Origin: Liminaster sp045576355
Lineage (GTDB): Bacteria > Bacteroidota > Bacteroidia > Bacteroidales > UBA3663
Assembly (NCBI GenBank): GCA_045576355.1
Contig: JAZNGG010000062.1
Span: 1 to 20,241, forward strand
Direction of reading: 5' to 3'
Length of the DNA stretch: 20,241 nucleotides
Position numbers and translations under genes: made by a program. Under the pieces are notes generated by a model. That model was not told where the DNA came from and did not search any database. It saw only the letters and a list, made by a program, of their open reading frames with translations. This document shows, one piece after another, positions 1 to 9,000 of this stretch; within the stretch, counting starts at the first letter, position 1, and every line of letters starts with the position of its first letter.

Positions 1-422
1 TCATCGTTAACAGTGGTAAGGCTAACTTCATGACCTCTATCAATGGTGGTGGAGACTCAAAGAATCCACAGTATGACGTTACAACTAACTCTGTAGGTAC
101 ACTCCTTGAGGGTGTTTACACCGACCTCAGCAGCAGCCAGACCGTACAGAGCACAGTGATGGGTACATTGTTGACTACTGATCCAGGATTCAAGGACATT
201 GCAACGGGCAACTTTACCATCTTTGCCGGTTCAGAGCAGGCTAAAGAGAAGATTGGTGACCCACGCTGGTTAGTAGAATATGACGAAGCATTGGGTATCG
301 AAAACATCAACTCAGAGAAAGCATTTGAGGATGGTGCATGGTACACAATCCAGGGTATCCGAGTAGAGAAACCGACTACAGGTCTCTATATCCACAATGG
401 TAAGAAAGTGTTGATCAAATAA
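1..422 (+). CDS. C-terminal part of a secreted DUF5123/DUF4957-like protein (5' end outside window)
   Basis: The open frame runs in from the left edge (codons in phase with base 3) and stops at 420-422, so only about 139 C-terminal residues are visible. The stretch NFTIFAGSEQAKEKIGDPRW resembles the end of the DUF5123/DUF4957 proteins, secreted beta-helix-like proteins often encoded in Bacteroidetes pectin loci. The last 27 residues (WYTIQGIRV, then GLYIHNGKKVLIK) form the short terminal module common on Prevotella secreted proteins and similar in layout to type IX secretion C-terminal signals. A role in pectin binding or cleavage is inferred from the family and from the pectinase genes beside it; no catalytic residues are visible in this fragment. 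A strong terminator follows 22 bases after the stop. The reading frame is certain, the family moderately so. Confidence 0.7.
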   Translation, partial: IVNSGKANFMTSINGGGDSKNPQYDVTTNSVGTLLEGVYTDLSSSQTVQSTVMGTLLTTDPGFKDIATGNFTIFAGSEQAKEKIGDPRWLVEYDEALGIENINSEKAFEDGAWYTIQGIRVEKPTTGLYIHNGKKVLIK

Positions 423-443
423 TCAACATAACCCTTAAATTAG

Positions 444-478
444 CGACGGCGTCAAATGTTTGACGCCGTCGTTTTTGT
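444..478 (+). terminator. Rho-independent terminator
   Basis: A 13-bp perfect inverted repeat (444-456 with 459-471, arms CGACGGCGTCAAA and TTTGACGCCGTCG) is followed by GTTTTTGTTT. It lies just after the stop at 422 and should end that transcript. The stem word GACGCCGTC is close to the words of the tandem array at 784-915. Confidence 0.9.
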
Positions 479-539
479 TTAACCCCAATCGGTTATAAGA
501 CTTTTATCGGACACCAATAAGGGTTTATTATTTCACTCT

Positions 540-745
540 TCAGCCTCTAAACCCCTCCGCACGCGAAGCCCACGACCCAATAAAGGTGAAAACTGAAAAC
601 GGAAATCTGAAATCTGAAAAGTGAAAACTGAAAGGTGAAAACAAAGCCATCTGCCATTGCCATCAGCCATAGCAGGGCGCAGCCCCTTATTTGGTTTAGA
701 AGTTTATTTTTTCAACCCTTCAACCGCTCAACCCAATAAGCCATC
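540..745. repeat. Mosaic intergenic repeat, copy A
   Basis: This non-coding stretch is made of low-complexity modules: an AAACCCCTCCGC plus CGCGAAGCCCACGACC block (548-577), several GTGAAAACTGAAA-like units (585-642), an AAAGCCATCTGCCATTGCCA block running into AGCAGGGCGCAGCCCC (643-686), and a CAACCCTTCAACCGCTCAACCC block (713-734). The same modules recur, in other orders and orientations, at 11521-11660 and 16517-16815. That points to a dispersed intergenic repeat family. I see no gene in it. Confidence 0.8.
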
Positions 746-783
746 ATCTTCGTTTGTTTCTAAACAACCCGATTCGGTTATAA

Positions 784-915
784 TGCATGACGCCGCCGTG
801 TGAGTTTACACGGCAGCGTCATTTATTTTACACGGCGGCGTCGTTCACGTTACACGGCGCCGTGATGCACGTTACGTGGCGGCGTCATGCATGTTACACG
901 GCGCCGTGATGCAAA
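784..915. repeat. Six-unit, 22-bp-period GC-rich palindromic array
   Basis: Five direct units of exactly 22 bp start at 806, 828, 850, 872 and 894. Each begins TTACACGGC or TTACGTGGC and continues with GGCGTC, AGCGTC or GCCGTG. A sixth unit (784-805) is in inverted orientation. Units 3 and 5 contain the perfect palindrome CACGGCGCCGTG. The inverted unit pairs with the first direct unit (789-801 with 808-820, one mismatch) and is followed by ATTTATTTTA, so that hairpin could terminate plus-strand transcription. A period of 22 is not a multiple of three, so the array is not coding. It lies between two convergent genes, directly after the stop of the pectate lyase gene. Confidence 0.9.
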
Positions 916-925
916 CTACATAATA

Positions 926-3607
926 TTAGCGAAATCTGAAATACCCTCCTTTTTCAACGTTAAACTTGTAAATCGTTGTGGAACGGAAGGTCTCTCCGGG
1001 GCGGAGCAGCGTAGATGGGAAGTGTGGTTGATTAGGGCTATCGGCAAAGTGCATGGTCTCAAAGCAGATCGCACCACGCCAGGGATATGACTCTCCGCGC
1101 TTGCCGATGATTGAACCGGTGTGCCCGTTGGCTGTGTAAATGTGCAGACCGGGTTCGGTGGTATAGACTTCGAGGATTCTTCCGCTGTTGTTGTCTCGCA
1201 GTCGAGCGACGGGTTGCTGCAGTGTGTGACCCGGATGAAGACGATAACAGTGGTCATATCCGCGAGTGACGGCGAGTTGTGCATTGGGGGAATCGATACG
1301 GGCACCGATGGGGCACGGCTGACGGAAGTCAAAGGGAGTCCCTTCTACAGGGAGAAAACGTCCGGTGACACGTTTGTTTTTATCGTACTCTGTGATGCTG
1401 TCAGCATCGATCCATAGTGTTTCATCGAGGATGTCCCGGTCGAGACTTCCACTGATGTTGAAGAAACTATGGTTGGATGGATTGAGGTGGGTGGGTCGAT
1501 CGGTGGTGGCGGTGTAGTCGATCCGTAGTGCACTATCCGGTGTCAGGGTGTAGGTGACGGTGATGTGTAGCGCACCTGGGAATCCACTTTCTCCATCAGG
1601 CGACCGATAGCTGAGTGTAAGTCGATCTTTGCGGTGCTTCTCCACCAGCCAAACACGATTGGCAAAGCCGGGTTTTCCACCATGAGAGCAGTCCCCATTG
1701 CCACTTGCTTGCAGTTGGTATTCGGTCCCGTCGATGTCGAAACGTGCACCGGATACTCTCCCTATGTATCGTCCGACAACGGCTCCGAAGTTCTGCCGGC
1801 GGTGGAGGTAGTCTCCGATGCTGTCAAATCCACACACGATATCCTCCATGCGTCCAAATCTGTCGGGGACGTGCAGCGAAACGAGACGGGCGCCGAAGTT
1901 GGTGATCCGAGCTTCGATGCCTCCTGCGCCGCGGAGTGTGTAGAGAGAGATTTTGCCTTCGGGATGGGTGTGCTCGAAGTTTTCTGCTTGAGGTCGGGCA
2001 GTGAGCGTGTGGATGAGGGTGCTCATGTTGCGGATGTATGTATCGACAGAGATGCCCATGACCGGTGTCTCCGGGGTGTAGGGTGAGGTGTCATATTGGT
2101 CTCCCACCATTGTCCCTCGGTAGATGGTGTCGGTTTGGAGGTTTTGGGATTTACTCTTTCCTTTTTGTTCTTTCCCCTCGTCTGTTATCTGCAGGGGGGT
2201 GTAGGGGTTAGAGATCTGTTTGATGGGGGAGAGCCAATAGCCTTGTCGGGTAAGGTCGTTGACAATCTGTTTGGGTGATTGGAAGGATCGGCGCTGTGAG
2301 AAGTAGCGCGGCAAGACATATTGCCCTTGATGTAGGGGTGACCGTTTGAGGAGTTCTGCGCGAGGGATCTGGAGGGCTTTGGCATAAGCTGACTCAAGAT
2401 GTGCGATGTCTATATAAGCGGCAGAACTATAGTGTGCGATGGTGCCTGTGATGTCCTGGTCACAGTAGTATTCACCATTGGCAACATTGCTTCCTCGGCG
2501 ATGCACGTAGAGAGGCTTGCCATCATCCGGGTCGATAAATCGGGCTGTAAGGATTTGCCCTTCTCTGAGAGGTCGTTTTCCCCAGCGCATGATCTCCTCT
2601 GGAGGGAGTTGTTGAGAGCGGATGAACTCGATGGCATCGGGGATTCCTCTCAAAAATTTGTTTTCTCCGGTGAGGTAATAATATTCGATGCAGGTGCGTA
2701 CCATACGTGCCGTCGTGGCAGTATTGATGGAGCGTGGTTCGTAGGAGCGGGCGTGAGCCGGCTGAAGATCCGGGACGGTATATTGGTCCGCCCACCCGGC
2801 ATAGGGCTTGCCCTGCTGGAGGATGATGACGAGATTGAGTGCGCGGAGGATGGGTTCGCGCAGCTGTGGCATGTCCAAGGTCTTGTAGCATTGCATCAGA
2901 AACTCGATGTTGTTGGACATGACATCGTCGTTGAAGGTGATAAACGAAGAGTAGTCCGCCTTCCCTCTGAACGGATGATCATACCTTAGCGGATAGCGCT
3001 GTGGCCATCCTCCGATGGGGTATTGGCTCTCGGTGACAAATGCGATGCAACGATCGAGCGCGGGCTTGAAGGTGGAGTCACGTTTTTCCAGATATAGACG
3101 GAGGAGGAATTGAGCCGCATCGATGGTTCCGGCATCGTCAAACGTCGCGTTGCCATAGTAATGCTGAAATTCTTCAAGTCTCCATGCACTTTTGCCGATG
3201 GTCTCATACCATGCACGGAGTGCCTCCTCGCCTTCGCAGTCATAGACATAATTCCATCCGCCGGAGGGGTGCTGGGCTTCTATCAGTTTTTGAGCTACGC
3301 GGCAAGCCTGTGTATAGTAATATTCGTCTTGCGTCGCATGATAGGCATCGATGAGCAAATGTCCCATAGCGGGTGTCCCGGGAGGTTGTATCCACACCAT
3401 CGATCGCCGGGCTTCCAGCTCGCCCCAACTGCGAGAGAGATCGGGGAGATAGTTCCAGACGAATGCGCCGTCATAGCTCACGGTCTCCATCATGTAGCGA
3501 GTGGCTCGCATCATGGTGTTTTTTATTTGGGCATCGGAAATTTCCTGCGCTGCAGTGGGGAGGATGCTGAGCGAAAGGGAGAAAAAGAGGAGGCGTAAGA
3601 GTTTCAT
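926..3607 (-). CDS. Secreted family 10 pectate lyase fused to aldose 1-epimerase (galactose mutarotase)
   Basis: The protein has 893 residues and starts with a Sec signal peptide (MKLLRLLFFS to TAAQ, residues 1-21). Residues about 25-420 resemble PL10 pectate lyases: GGWPQRYPL (199-207), the ITFNDDVM motif (223-230, Ca/substrate region of the family) and the ARSYEPRSINTATTARMVR helix (286-304). A charged, low-complexity linker spans about 430-545. Residues about 550-893 are a complete GalM-type mutarotase; by alignment to the family the active site is intact: GRYIGR (612-617), His642 in SHGG, His713 in SNHSFF, Asp785 in GYDH and Glu850 in CFETM. The lyase would cut polygalacturonate by beta-elimination and the epimerase would interconvert sugar anomers, presumably in the periplasm. 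Its ATG overlaps the upstream GH43 stop (ATGA), so the two are probably translationally coupled. The lyase family is less certain than the epimerase. Confidence 0.88.
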   Translation of the reverse strand: MKLLRLLFFSLSLSILPTAAQEISDAQIKNTMMRATRYMMETVSYDGAFVWNYLPDLSRSWGELEARRSMVWIQPPGTPAMGHLLIDAYHATQDEYYYTQACRVAQKLIEAQHPSGGWNYVYDCEGEEALRAWYETIGKSAWRLEEFQHYYGNATFDDAGTIDAAQFLLRLYLEKRDSTFKPALDRCIAFVTESQYPIGGWPQRYPLRYDHPFRGKADYSSFITFNDDVMSNNIEFLMQCYKTLDMPQLREPILRALNLVIILQQGKPYAGWADQYTVPDLQPAHARSYEPRSINTATTARMVRTCIEYYYLTGENKFLRGIPDAIEFIRSQQLPPEEIMRWGKRPLREGQILTARFIDPDDGKPLYVHRRGSNVANGEYYCDQDITGTIAHYSSAAYIDIAHLESAYAKALQIPRAELLKRSPLHQGQYVLPRYFSQRRSFQSPKQIVNDLTRQGYWLSPIKQISNPYTPLQITDEGKEQKGKSKSQNLQTDTIYRGTMVGDQYDTSPYTPETPVMGISVDTYIRNMSTLIHTLTARPQAENFEHTHPEGKISLYTLRGAGGIEARITNFGARLVSLHVPDRFGRMEDIVCGFDSIGDYLHRRQNFGAVVGRYIGRVSGARFDIDGTEYQLQASGNGDCSHGGKPGFANRVWLVEKHRKDRLTLSYRSPDGESGFPGALHITVTYTLTPDSALRIDYTATTDRPTHLNPSNHSFFNISGSLDRDILDETLWIDADSITEYDKNKRVTGRFLPVEGTPFDFRQPCPIGARIDSPNAQLAVTRGYDHCYRLHPGHTLQQPVARLRDNNSGRILEVYTTEPGLHIYTANGHTGSIIGKRGESYPWRGAICFETMHFADSPNQPHFPSTLLRPGETFRSTTIYKFNVEKGGYFRFR

Positions 3608-5127
3608 TTCAGGATGACGTATGAGAAGTTTTTAAATACGGCATAACCCTCACCGCAAGTGAAGATGCCGGGGAGAACGCTTTGGAACTCATAGAGTGTA
3701 TTGTGGTTATAGCCCGAACAATCCATGCCCCAGGTCTCGCGTTGCCAGTGGATGCCATCGGTGCTATACTCTCCGGTGACGATATGGTTGTCATTGCGCA
3801 GACGCAGCCAGAGGTGTGTGGTCTCATGCTTGCCGCTGCCACTGGTCTTGGCTTTGCGGAAACGGAGACGCCGTTGCTCGTTGAAGCCGGTCCCCATGTA
3901 GAAGTCACTATTATAATATAGGAGTAGTCCGGCAGTGACGGAGGGACCATGTAGCTCGATTTCAGCAGTGATCTCATAAGCATGTTCGCCGGCGACAAAC
4001 ATCAGCGGAGAGGAGGTGCCTGGACTGTCGCCCTTAGCCTGAACGATGAGCGAGTCTCCGCCGGCCTGATAGCGTTCGGGCTCATACGTTTTATAGGATT
4101 TCCAGTCCAGACCGAGACGGAATTCGCTGAGGCGGCTCGTCCTCTCTTGCGCCGTGGACTGAGACAGAGGTGCCGGAATCGGCTTTTCGATGTCAATCCC
4201 TTCGACAGCCTTAAACCATCCGTCGGCAGTGAGCTCCACCGGCTCCATCAAGGTCTGGCGACCTAAATTGGTATAACCATTCTCATAGGCATGATAGACA
4301 CACCACCACTTGCCGTCCGGAGTGTCGATGAGTGAGCCATGTCCTTTGGACCACCAGCGGTCACTATTATTATAGGTATGGATCAAAGGATTATATGGAG
4401 AGTTTTCCCATGGACCATGAATCGATTTCGACCGGGCTACGACCACCATGTGGCTTGTCGGAGGACCCGCTGTTCCTCCCTCGGCATTGAGATAATAGTA
4501 GTAGTCTCCGATCTTACGAAGTTTGGGTCCCTCCAGACACAAACCCTCGGTCAGCCACTCTTCGGGGTATTGCCATCCGTCATAGATTTTTTCTTCCGTG
4601 CCGGGGACGATGGCAAGTCCGTCATCAGTCAGACGCGCCCGTTTACCATTGCTCAGGAAAAGCCAGCGCGAACCATCTTCACCCACTACATGACAGGGAT
4701 CGATGTTCCCAATCTTCAAGTCTATCGGATCGCTCCATGGTCCGGCCGGTGACGAAGCATAAGTGACAAAGTTTTTCCTGCCGGAGGGATGAGCGACAGT
4801 GAAGTAGATGTAATATTTATCCCCATGTTTGGAGATGTCCGGAGCCCAAATAGAGCCTAAATAGGTTTTGAGGGCATAGCTGATCGGAGTCCAATGCACG
4901 AGGTCTGTGGAGTGGAAGACGGTCAAGCCGGGCAGATAGTCGAAGGCTGAGTGGGTCATATAGTAGTCAGAACCCTCGCGGAGGATGGTGGGATCCGGGT
5001 AGTCACCACCTAAAATTGGATTGGTGTAGGTGCCGTGTGGGGCTGTTTCAGAGGTCTCTGCCGATCGGTTATGACAAGCGGTCAGCAGGAGGGAACACAA
5101 GAGGAGGGAAAAGAGAAGTCGTTTCAT
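3604..5127 (-). CDS. GH43 glycoside hydrolase lipoprotein (arabinosidase/xylosidase-like)
   Basis: I start at ATG 5127, not the TTG at 5136, because it gives a clean lipoprotein signal MKRLLFSLLLCSLLLTAC (lipid on Cys18) and a 507-residue protein. The five-bladed GH43 domain covers about residues 30-310. Its three catalytic acids are visible: base Asp45 in YPDPTI, pKa modulator Asp143 in NIDP and acid Glu199 in LEGPKL; the conserved SIWAPD is at 92-97. Residues about 330-507 form a concanavalin-like C-terminal domain of the GH43/beta-xylosidase type (AGLLLYYN; LWLRLRNDNHIVTGEYS). It would remove arabinose or xylose side chains from pectic glycans at the cell envelope. The subfamily, and so the exact sugar, cannot be settled by eye. 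It is first in an operon with the pectate lyase-epimerase gene and divergent from kdgF. Confidence 0.9.
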   Translation of the reverse strand: MKRLLFSLLLCSLLLTACHNRSAETSETAPHGTYTNPILGGDYPDPTILREGSDYYMTHSAFDYLPGLTVFHSTDLVHWTPISYALKTYLGSIWAPDISKHGDKYYIYFTVAHPSGRKNFVTYASSPAGPWSDPIDLKIGNIDPCHVVGEDGSRWLFLSNGKRARLTDDGLAIVPGTEEKIYDGWQYPEEWLTEGLCLEGPKLRKIGDYYYYLNAEGGTAGPPTSHMVVVARSKSIHGPWENSPYNPLIHTYNNSDRWWSKGHGSLIDTPDGKWWCVYHAYENGYTNLGRQTLMEPVELTADGWFKAVEGIDIEKPIPAPLSQSTAQERTSRLSEFRLGLDWKSYKTYEPERYQAGGDSLIVQAKGDSPGTSSPLMFVAGEHAYEITAEIELHGPSVTAGLLLYYNSDFYMGTGFNEQRRLRFRKAKTSGSGKHETTHLWLRLRNDNHIVTGEYSTDGIHWQRETWGMDCSGYNHNTLYEFQSVLPGIFTCGEGYAVFKNFSYVILK

Positions 5128-5208
5128 GGTTGTCAATCGTTTTTTTTAGATTAATAATTGAAAGAGACGAGATGATGATGCTCACCTCTTTATGTGATCA
5201 GCTATCGG

Positions 5209-5216
5209 CAAATATA
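5209..5216 (-). promoter_or_regulatory. -7 box of the promoter for the GH43-pectate lyase operon
   Basis: Minus-strand TATATTTG fits the Bacteroidetes -7 consensus TAnnTTTG. It sits about 80 bases upstream of the GH43 ATG. The -33 region is AT-rich without a clear TTG, so activation by a regulator is plausible (inference). Confidence 0.55.
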
Positions 5217-5330
5217 TATGTTTTTTCATGATTTTTATAAAGTAATAGTAGAAAACCGCTATTATTTAGCGTTTTTCACTCTTAAACCCTATAAAATGCC
5301 TTAATATTTACTTTTTAGGGAGAAAGAATC

Positions 5331-5360
5331 TTTGAAATTGCAAAATTCTGTTTACTTTTG
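5331..5360 (+). promoter_or_regulatory. Promoter of kdgF
   Basis: TTTG (5331-5334) is followed after 18 bases by TACTTTTG (5353-5360), a full match to the Bacteroidetes -33/-7 consensus. Transcription should begin near 5367, leaving a leader of about 75 nt before the kdgF ATG. A loose inverted repeat (near 5242-5267, TAATAG and CTATTA) lies upstream and could bind a regulator. Confidence 0.75.
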
Positions 5361-5440
5361 TCCGAAACTCCTTGTAGGGTCAGCGATGAAGTGCGAATTA
5401 GACAGACATATAACACTCATTAATAACATACTTGAAAACT

Positions 5441-5782
5441 ATGAAAACCAGAAGTAAATCATTCGTTTACGAAAAAGAGGTTGCCTGGGAGCCTGCAGGC
5501 GAAGGCGTCGAACGTCAGATTATGGGTTATGACGGACAAGTGATGCTTGTCAAGGTGAAATTTGAGACCGGTGCTGTCGGCACACCGCATGAGCATTATC
5601 ACACTCAGACCACCTATGTGGCCAGTGGCAAATTTGAGTTTACCATCGGAGATGAAACCCGCATCGTCGAAGCCGGCGATGGCCTTTATATGGAGCCGGA
5701 TGTCCTCCACGGATGCAAGTGTCTCGAAGCCGGAGTCCTGATCGACTGCTTTGCTCCGATGCGCGAGTCTTTTTTGAAGTAA
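5441..5782 (+). CDS. kdgF: KdgF-type cupin, unsaturated uronate ring-opening enzyme
   Basis: I use ATG 5441, not the TTG at 5432, giving 113 residues, the usual KdgF length. It is a single-domain cupin: metal ligands are in HEHYHTQ (His50, His52, Gln56) with His90 in VLHGC, and the family C-terminus AGVLIDCFAPMRESF carries Asp102 and Phe104, which match residues reported as catalytic in Yersinia KdgF. KdgF converts the 4,5-unsaturated galacturonate left by pectin lyases to its linear keto form, which feeds the KduI/KduD/KdgK/KdgA route. There is no signal peptide, so it is cytoplasmic. It has its own promoter and terminator and lies between the lyase operon and susCD, consistent with one pectin locus. 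Assignment is firm from sequence pattern and context. Confidence 0.9.
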   Translation: MKTRSKSFVYEKEVAWEPAGEGVERQIMGYDGQVMLVKVKFETGAVGTPHEHYHTQTTYVASGKFEFTIGDETRIVEAGDGLYMEPDVLHGCKCLEAGVLIDCFAPMRESFLK

Positions 5783-5824
5783 TAACTTGTGGGAATCCAC
5801 AGAGTAAATTGTTTTTGGAAGAAG

Positions 5825-5862
5825 AATATCGGTCACTTATCAGTGGTGATCGATATTTTTTT
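5825..5862 (+). terminator. Rho-independent terminator after kdgF
   Basis: A 12-bp stem (AATATCGGTCAC at 5825-5836 with GTGATCGATATT at 5846-5857, one G-U pair) is followed by five T residues. It separates kdgF from the susCD transcript. Confidence 0.85.
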
Positions 5863-5894
5863 CGTTTGAAATAATAAATGTAGTAAAATAAAAT

Positions 5895-5908
5895 ATGTTG
5901 TACAACAT
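5895..5908. promoter_or_regulatory. Perfect 14-bp palindrome, candidate operator of susCD
   Basis: ATGTTGTACAACAT is a perfect palindrome placed 22 bases upstream of the proposed susC -7 box, where a transcription factor could touch the -33 region. I cannot name the regulator; the site does not recur upstream of kdgF or GH43. Confidence 0.5.
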
Positions 5909-5930
5909 GCTTTATACCTTAAAGAAACGA

Positions 5931-5938
5931 TAAATTTG
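5931..5938 (+). promoter_or_regulatory. -7 box of the susC promoter
   Basis: TAAATTTG matches TAnnTTTG. No TTG lies at the right distance upstream, which suits a promoter needing an activator. The leader to the susC ATG would be about 105 nt. Confidence 0.55.
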
Positions 5939-6049
5939 GAAATATTATAGAATATTTAGACATTTGCACCGATGTAATGTCGCTATTTGCGATGTTGCTA
6001 TTCGTTTTTGTAAAACACACAACACTATTATTAACTAAATTAAAACAAC

Positions 6050-9000
6050 ATGAAAAGCAATCTTTGCATGAAGTTTTGGCAAAGCAAGTTTGCGATGCTC
6101 CTCATTTGTTTCATAATGGGGGGGGGGGTATTCGCTGTCGCTCAGACCAAAACGGTGAAGGGTACTGTCATTGATGGTACCGGCGAACCAGTCATCGGTG
6201 CTAACATCGTAGTTAATGGAACAAACATTGGTGCGATTACAGACATCGATGGTAAATTCTCGCTGTCCAACGTTCCGAACAATGCGACAGTCAAGGTTAC
6301 CTTTATCGGTTATGCTCCTCAGGAGGTTTCAGTTTCCGGTAAAACTAATCTTAACATAACGCTTTCAGAGGAAAATGACATGTTGGATGAAGTTGTCGTG
6401 ATCGGTTATGGTACTGTACGTCGTCGTGACTTGACCGGATCAGTCGCTTCAGTCAATGGTGACAAACTTGTTGCCAACCCTGTGACCAACGTGGCTCAGG
6501 CTCTCCAGGGTCAGTTGCCTGGTGTATCTGTCGTTTCTCAGGATGGTCGTCCCGGTGCTTCAATGTCTATCCGCGTACGTGGTGGTGGTTCTATTACTCA
6601 GAGCAACGAGCCTTTGTACATCGTGGATGGTGTTCAGGTAAGTGGCATCGATGACATCCCGGCAGACAATATCGAGAGCATCGACGTCCTCAAGGATGCC
6701 GCTTCTACAGCTATCTATGGTGCTCGTGGTGCCAATGGTGTTATCTTGGTGACTACTAAGGGCGCAAAAGAGGGTAAGGCTGTCGTGAAGTATGCAGGCT
6801 ACTATCAGGTGAAAGAGAAACCTCAGACATTGGATGTCCTCGATGGTTATGACTATGTGCGTCAGACTTGGTCACAAGCTGCTGTAGTCGGAGATTCTTA
6901 TGCTGATGGTGTTGCCAAGTATTTCGGCCTTGGTTCTAAGTATGGCAACAACCTTGAGAACTATCGTGGTGTCTCTTCTCATAACTATGTAGATGACATT
7001 TTGCGTTCTTCAAGTGCTTGGAATCATGACCTCTCCGTATCCGGTGGTACAGAAAAGACTAAGATCTATGCTTCTATCAACTACTTGACTGACGAAGGTG
7101 CTCGTATCAATACCGGTTTCCGCCGTATGGGTGCTAACATCAAGTTGGATCAGAAGATCAACAAGAGACTCTCTTTCAACGCTGATCTCCGTTATGTAGA
7201 TATGGAGTTTGAAGGAACTAAGTATGATGTTACTACTTCTGCTTACAAGTTCCGTCCGATCGACAACCCGCTTGGTGATGCTACTCATATCGCCGGCATG
7301 GGTCAGGGTTCTGCCAATGTCGAGGAAGGTCTCAGCCCGCTTGATATCATCAACAATTATGACAACGTTACCACTCGTCAGCGTGTACGTGCACGTTCAG
7401 GTTTGACTTGGGAGATCATCGATGGTCTTACTGCCAAGACAGAACTCTCTTTGAGCCGCAACTGGTCTGAAACACAGAACTGGGATGCAGGTCTTGAAAA
7501 TGGTTACAGCACAGCTAAGTTGACTAAGGGTGATGGTTACGGCGTACGTTGGGCAACAACTTTGAACTATCAGGTACAAGGTTTGGGTAAGGATAACAAC
7601 CTCTCTTTCCTCGTTGGTAACGAAGTATTGTCATCTAAGTCTAACTCAAGCCAAATTACCGGAGCCGGCTATCCTGACGGATTTACTAAAGAGGATGCAT
7701 TCGGTATGATCAATATGACCGATCCTTCTTTGGGTAAGGACGCTTTCAGCAACACTATCGGCACTCCGACACACACTAACTCATTCTTCGGTCGTGCAAA
7801 CTACTCTTACAAGGGCCGCTACCTTTTGACCGCTACATTCCGTGCGGACGGTTCTTCTAAGTTTGCTGAAAACAACCAGTGGGGTTACTTCCCGGCAGCA
7901 GCTGCTGCATGGCGTATCTCTGACGAGGGTTGGATGGAAGATGCAAGCGAGTGGTTGGATAACTTGAAGTTGCGTGTATCTTATGGTACATCAGGATCTG
8001 ACAACATCGATCCTTCTCTCTGGAAAGAGACCTGGACTACTAAGTCTATTACTGTTGACGGACAGCCTGTGACTGTTTACATTCCGGGTGAGATGCAGGG
8101 TAATCCTGACCTTAAGTGGGAGACTACTACTTCTCGCAACGTAGGTATCGACTTTGCATTCCTTAACAGCCGCATCCGCGGTAGCGTTGATGCTTACTGG
8201 AACAGCACTGAAGACATCTTGATGAAGGTGCCCGTTGATGCTTCTGCAGGTTATAGCTATCAGTTCCAAAACGTAGGTGAGACCTCTAACAAGGGTATCG
8301 AACTTGCTTTGGGTGCAGACATCGTTCGTTCAGACGACTTCAACCTCTCTGTTAACGTGACTTACAACTTCAACCGCAATAAGATCGAGGAGCTCGATGA
8401 GTCAGCATTTGCCGATACTCACACAGGTTGGGGTTCTACTGCACGTTATCCATACTACGACTATGTGATCCGCGAGGGTAAGCCTGTAGGAACTGTTCAG
8501 GGCTTCGTTTCTGATGGCTTCTACACATTGGATGACTTCGACTATGCTAATGGTGTTTACACCTTGAAGGCTGGTGTGCCGGACATCGCAGACATCGTGA
8601 ACTACACTTCTTCTCTCCCGAAACCTGATGGTCAGGTGGCATTCCCGGGTGCTGAGAAGTATAAAGATACTAACAAAGACGGCATTATCAATGGTGATGA
8701 CGTGACTATCATTGGCGAGATGATGCCTGAGCATACCGGTGGTTTCTCACTCAGCGGTAACTATAAGAGCTTAGACTTCTCTGCTAACTTCACTTACCAG
8801 ATCGGTGGCAAGGTATATAATGCCAACGCTATGCACTCTCTCTGGGGTAATAAGGATAACGACCTTGGTGCTAACCGTTTAGCAATGGTTAAGGACTGCT
8901 TCAAACTCTATGCTCCTGATGCTAATGGCGATCTCCAGATGGTGACTGATCCTGATGCATTGCGTGCTATGAACCGCGGCGCTAAGTATGCAGTAGCTCA

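Noticed and set aside
784..915. CRISPR array
   Set aside because: Units are directly adjacent 22-mers without unique spacers, and no cas genes are near.
5128..5136. TTG start giving a three-residue longer GH43
   Set aside because: The ATG at 5127 directly opens a normal lipoprotein signal.
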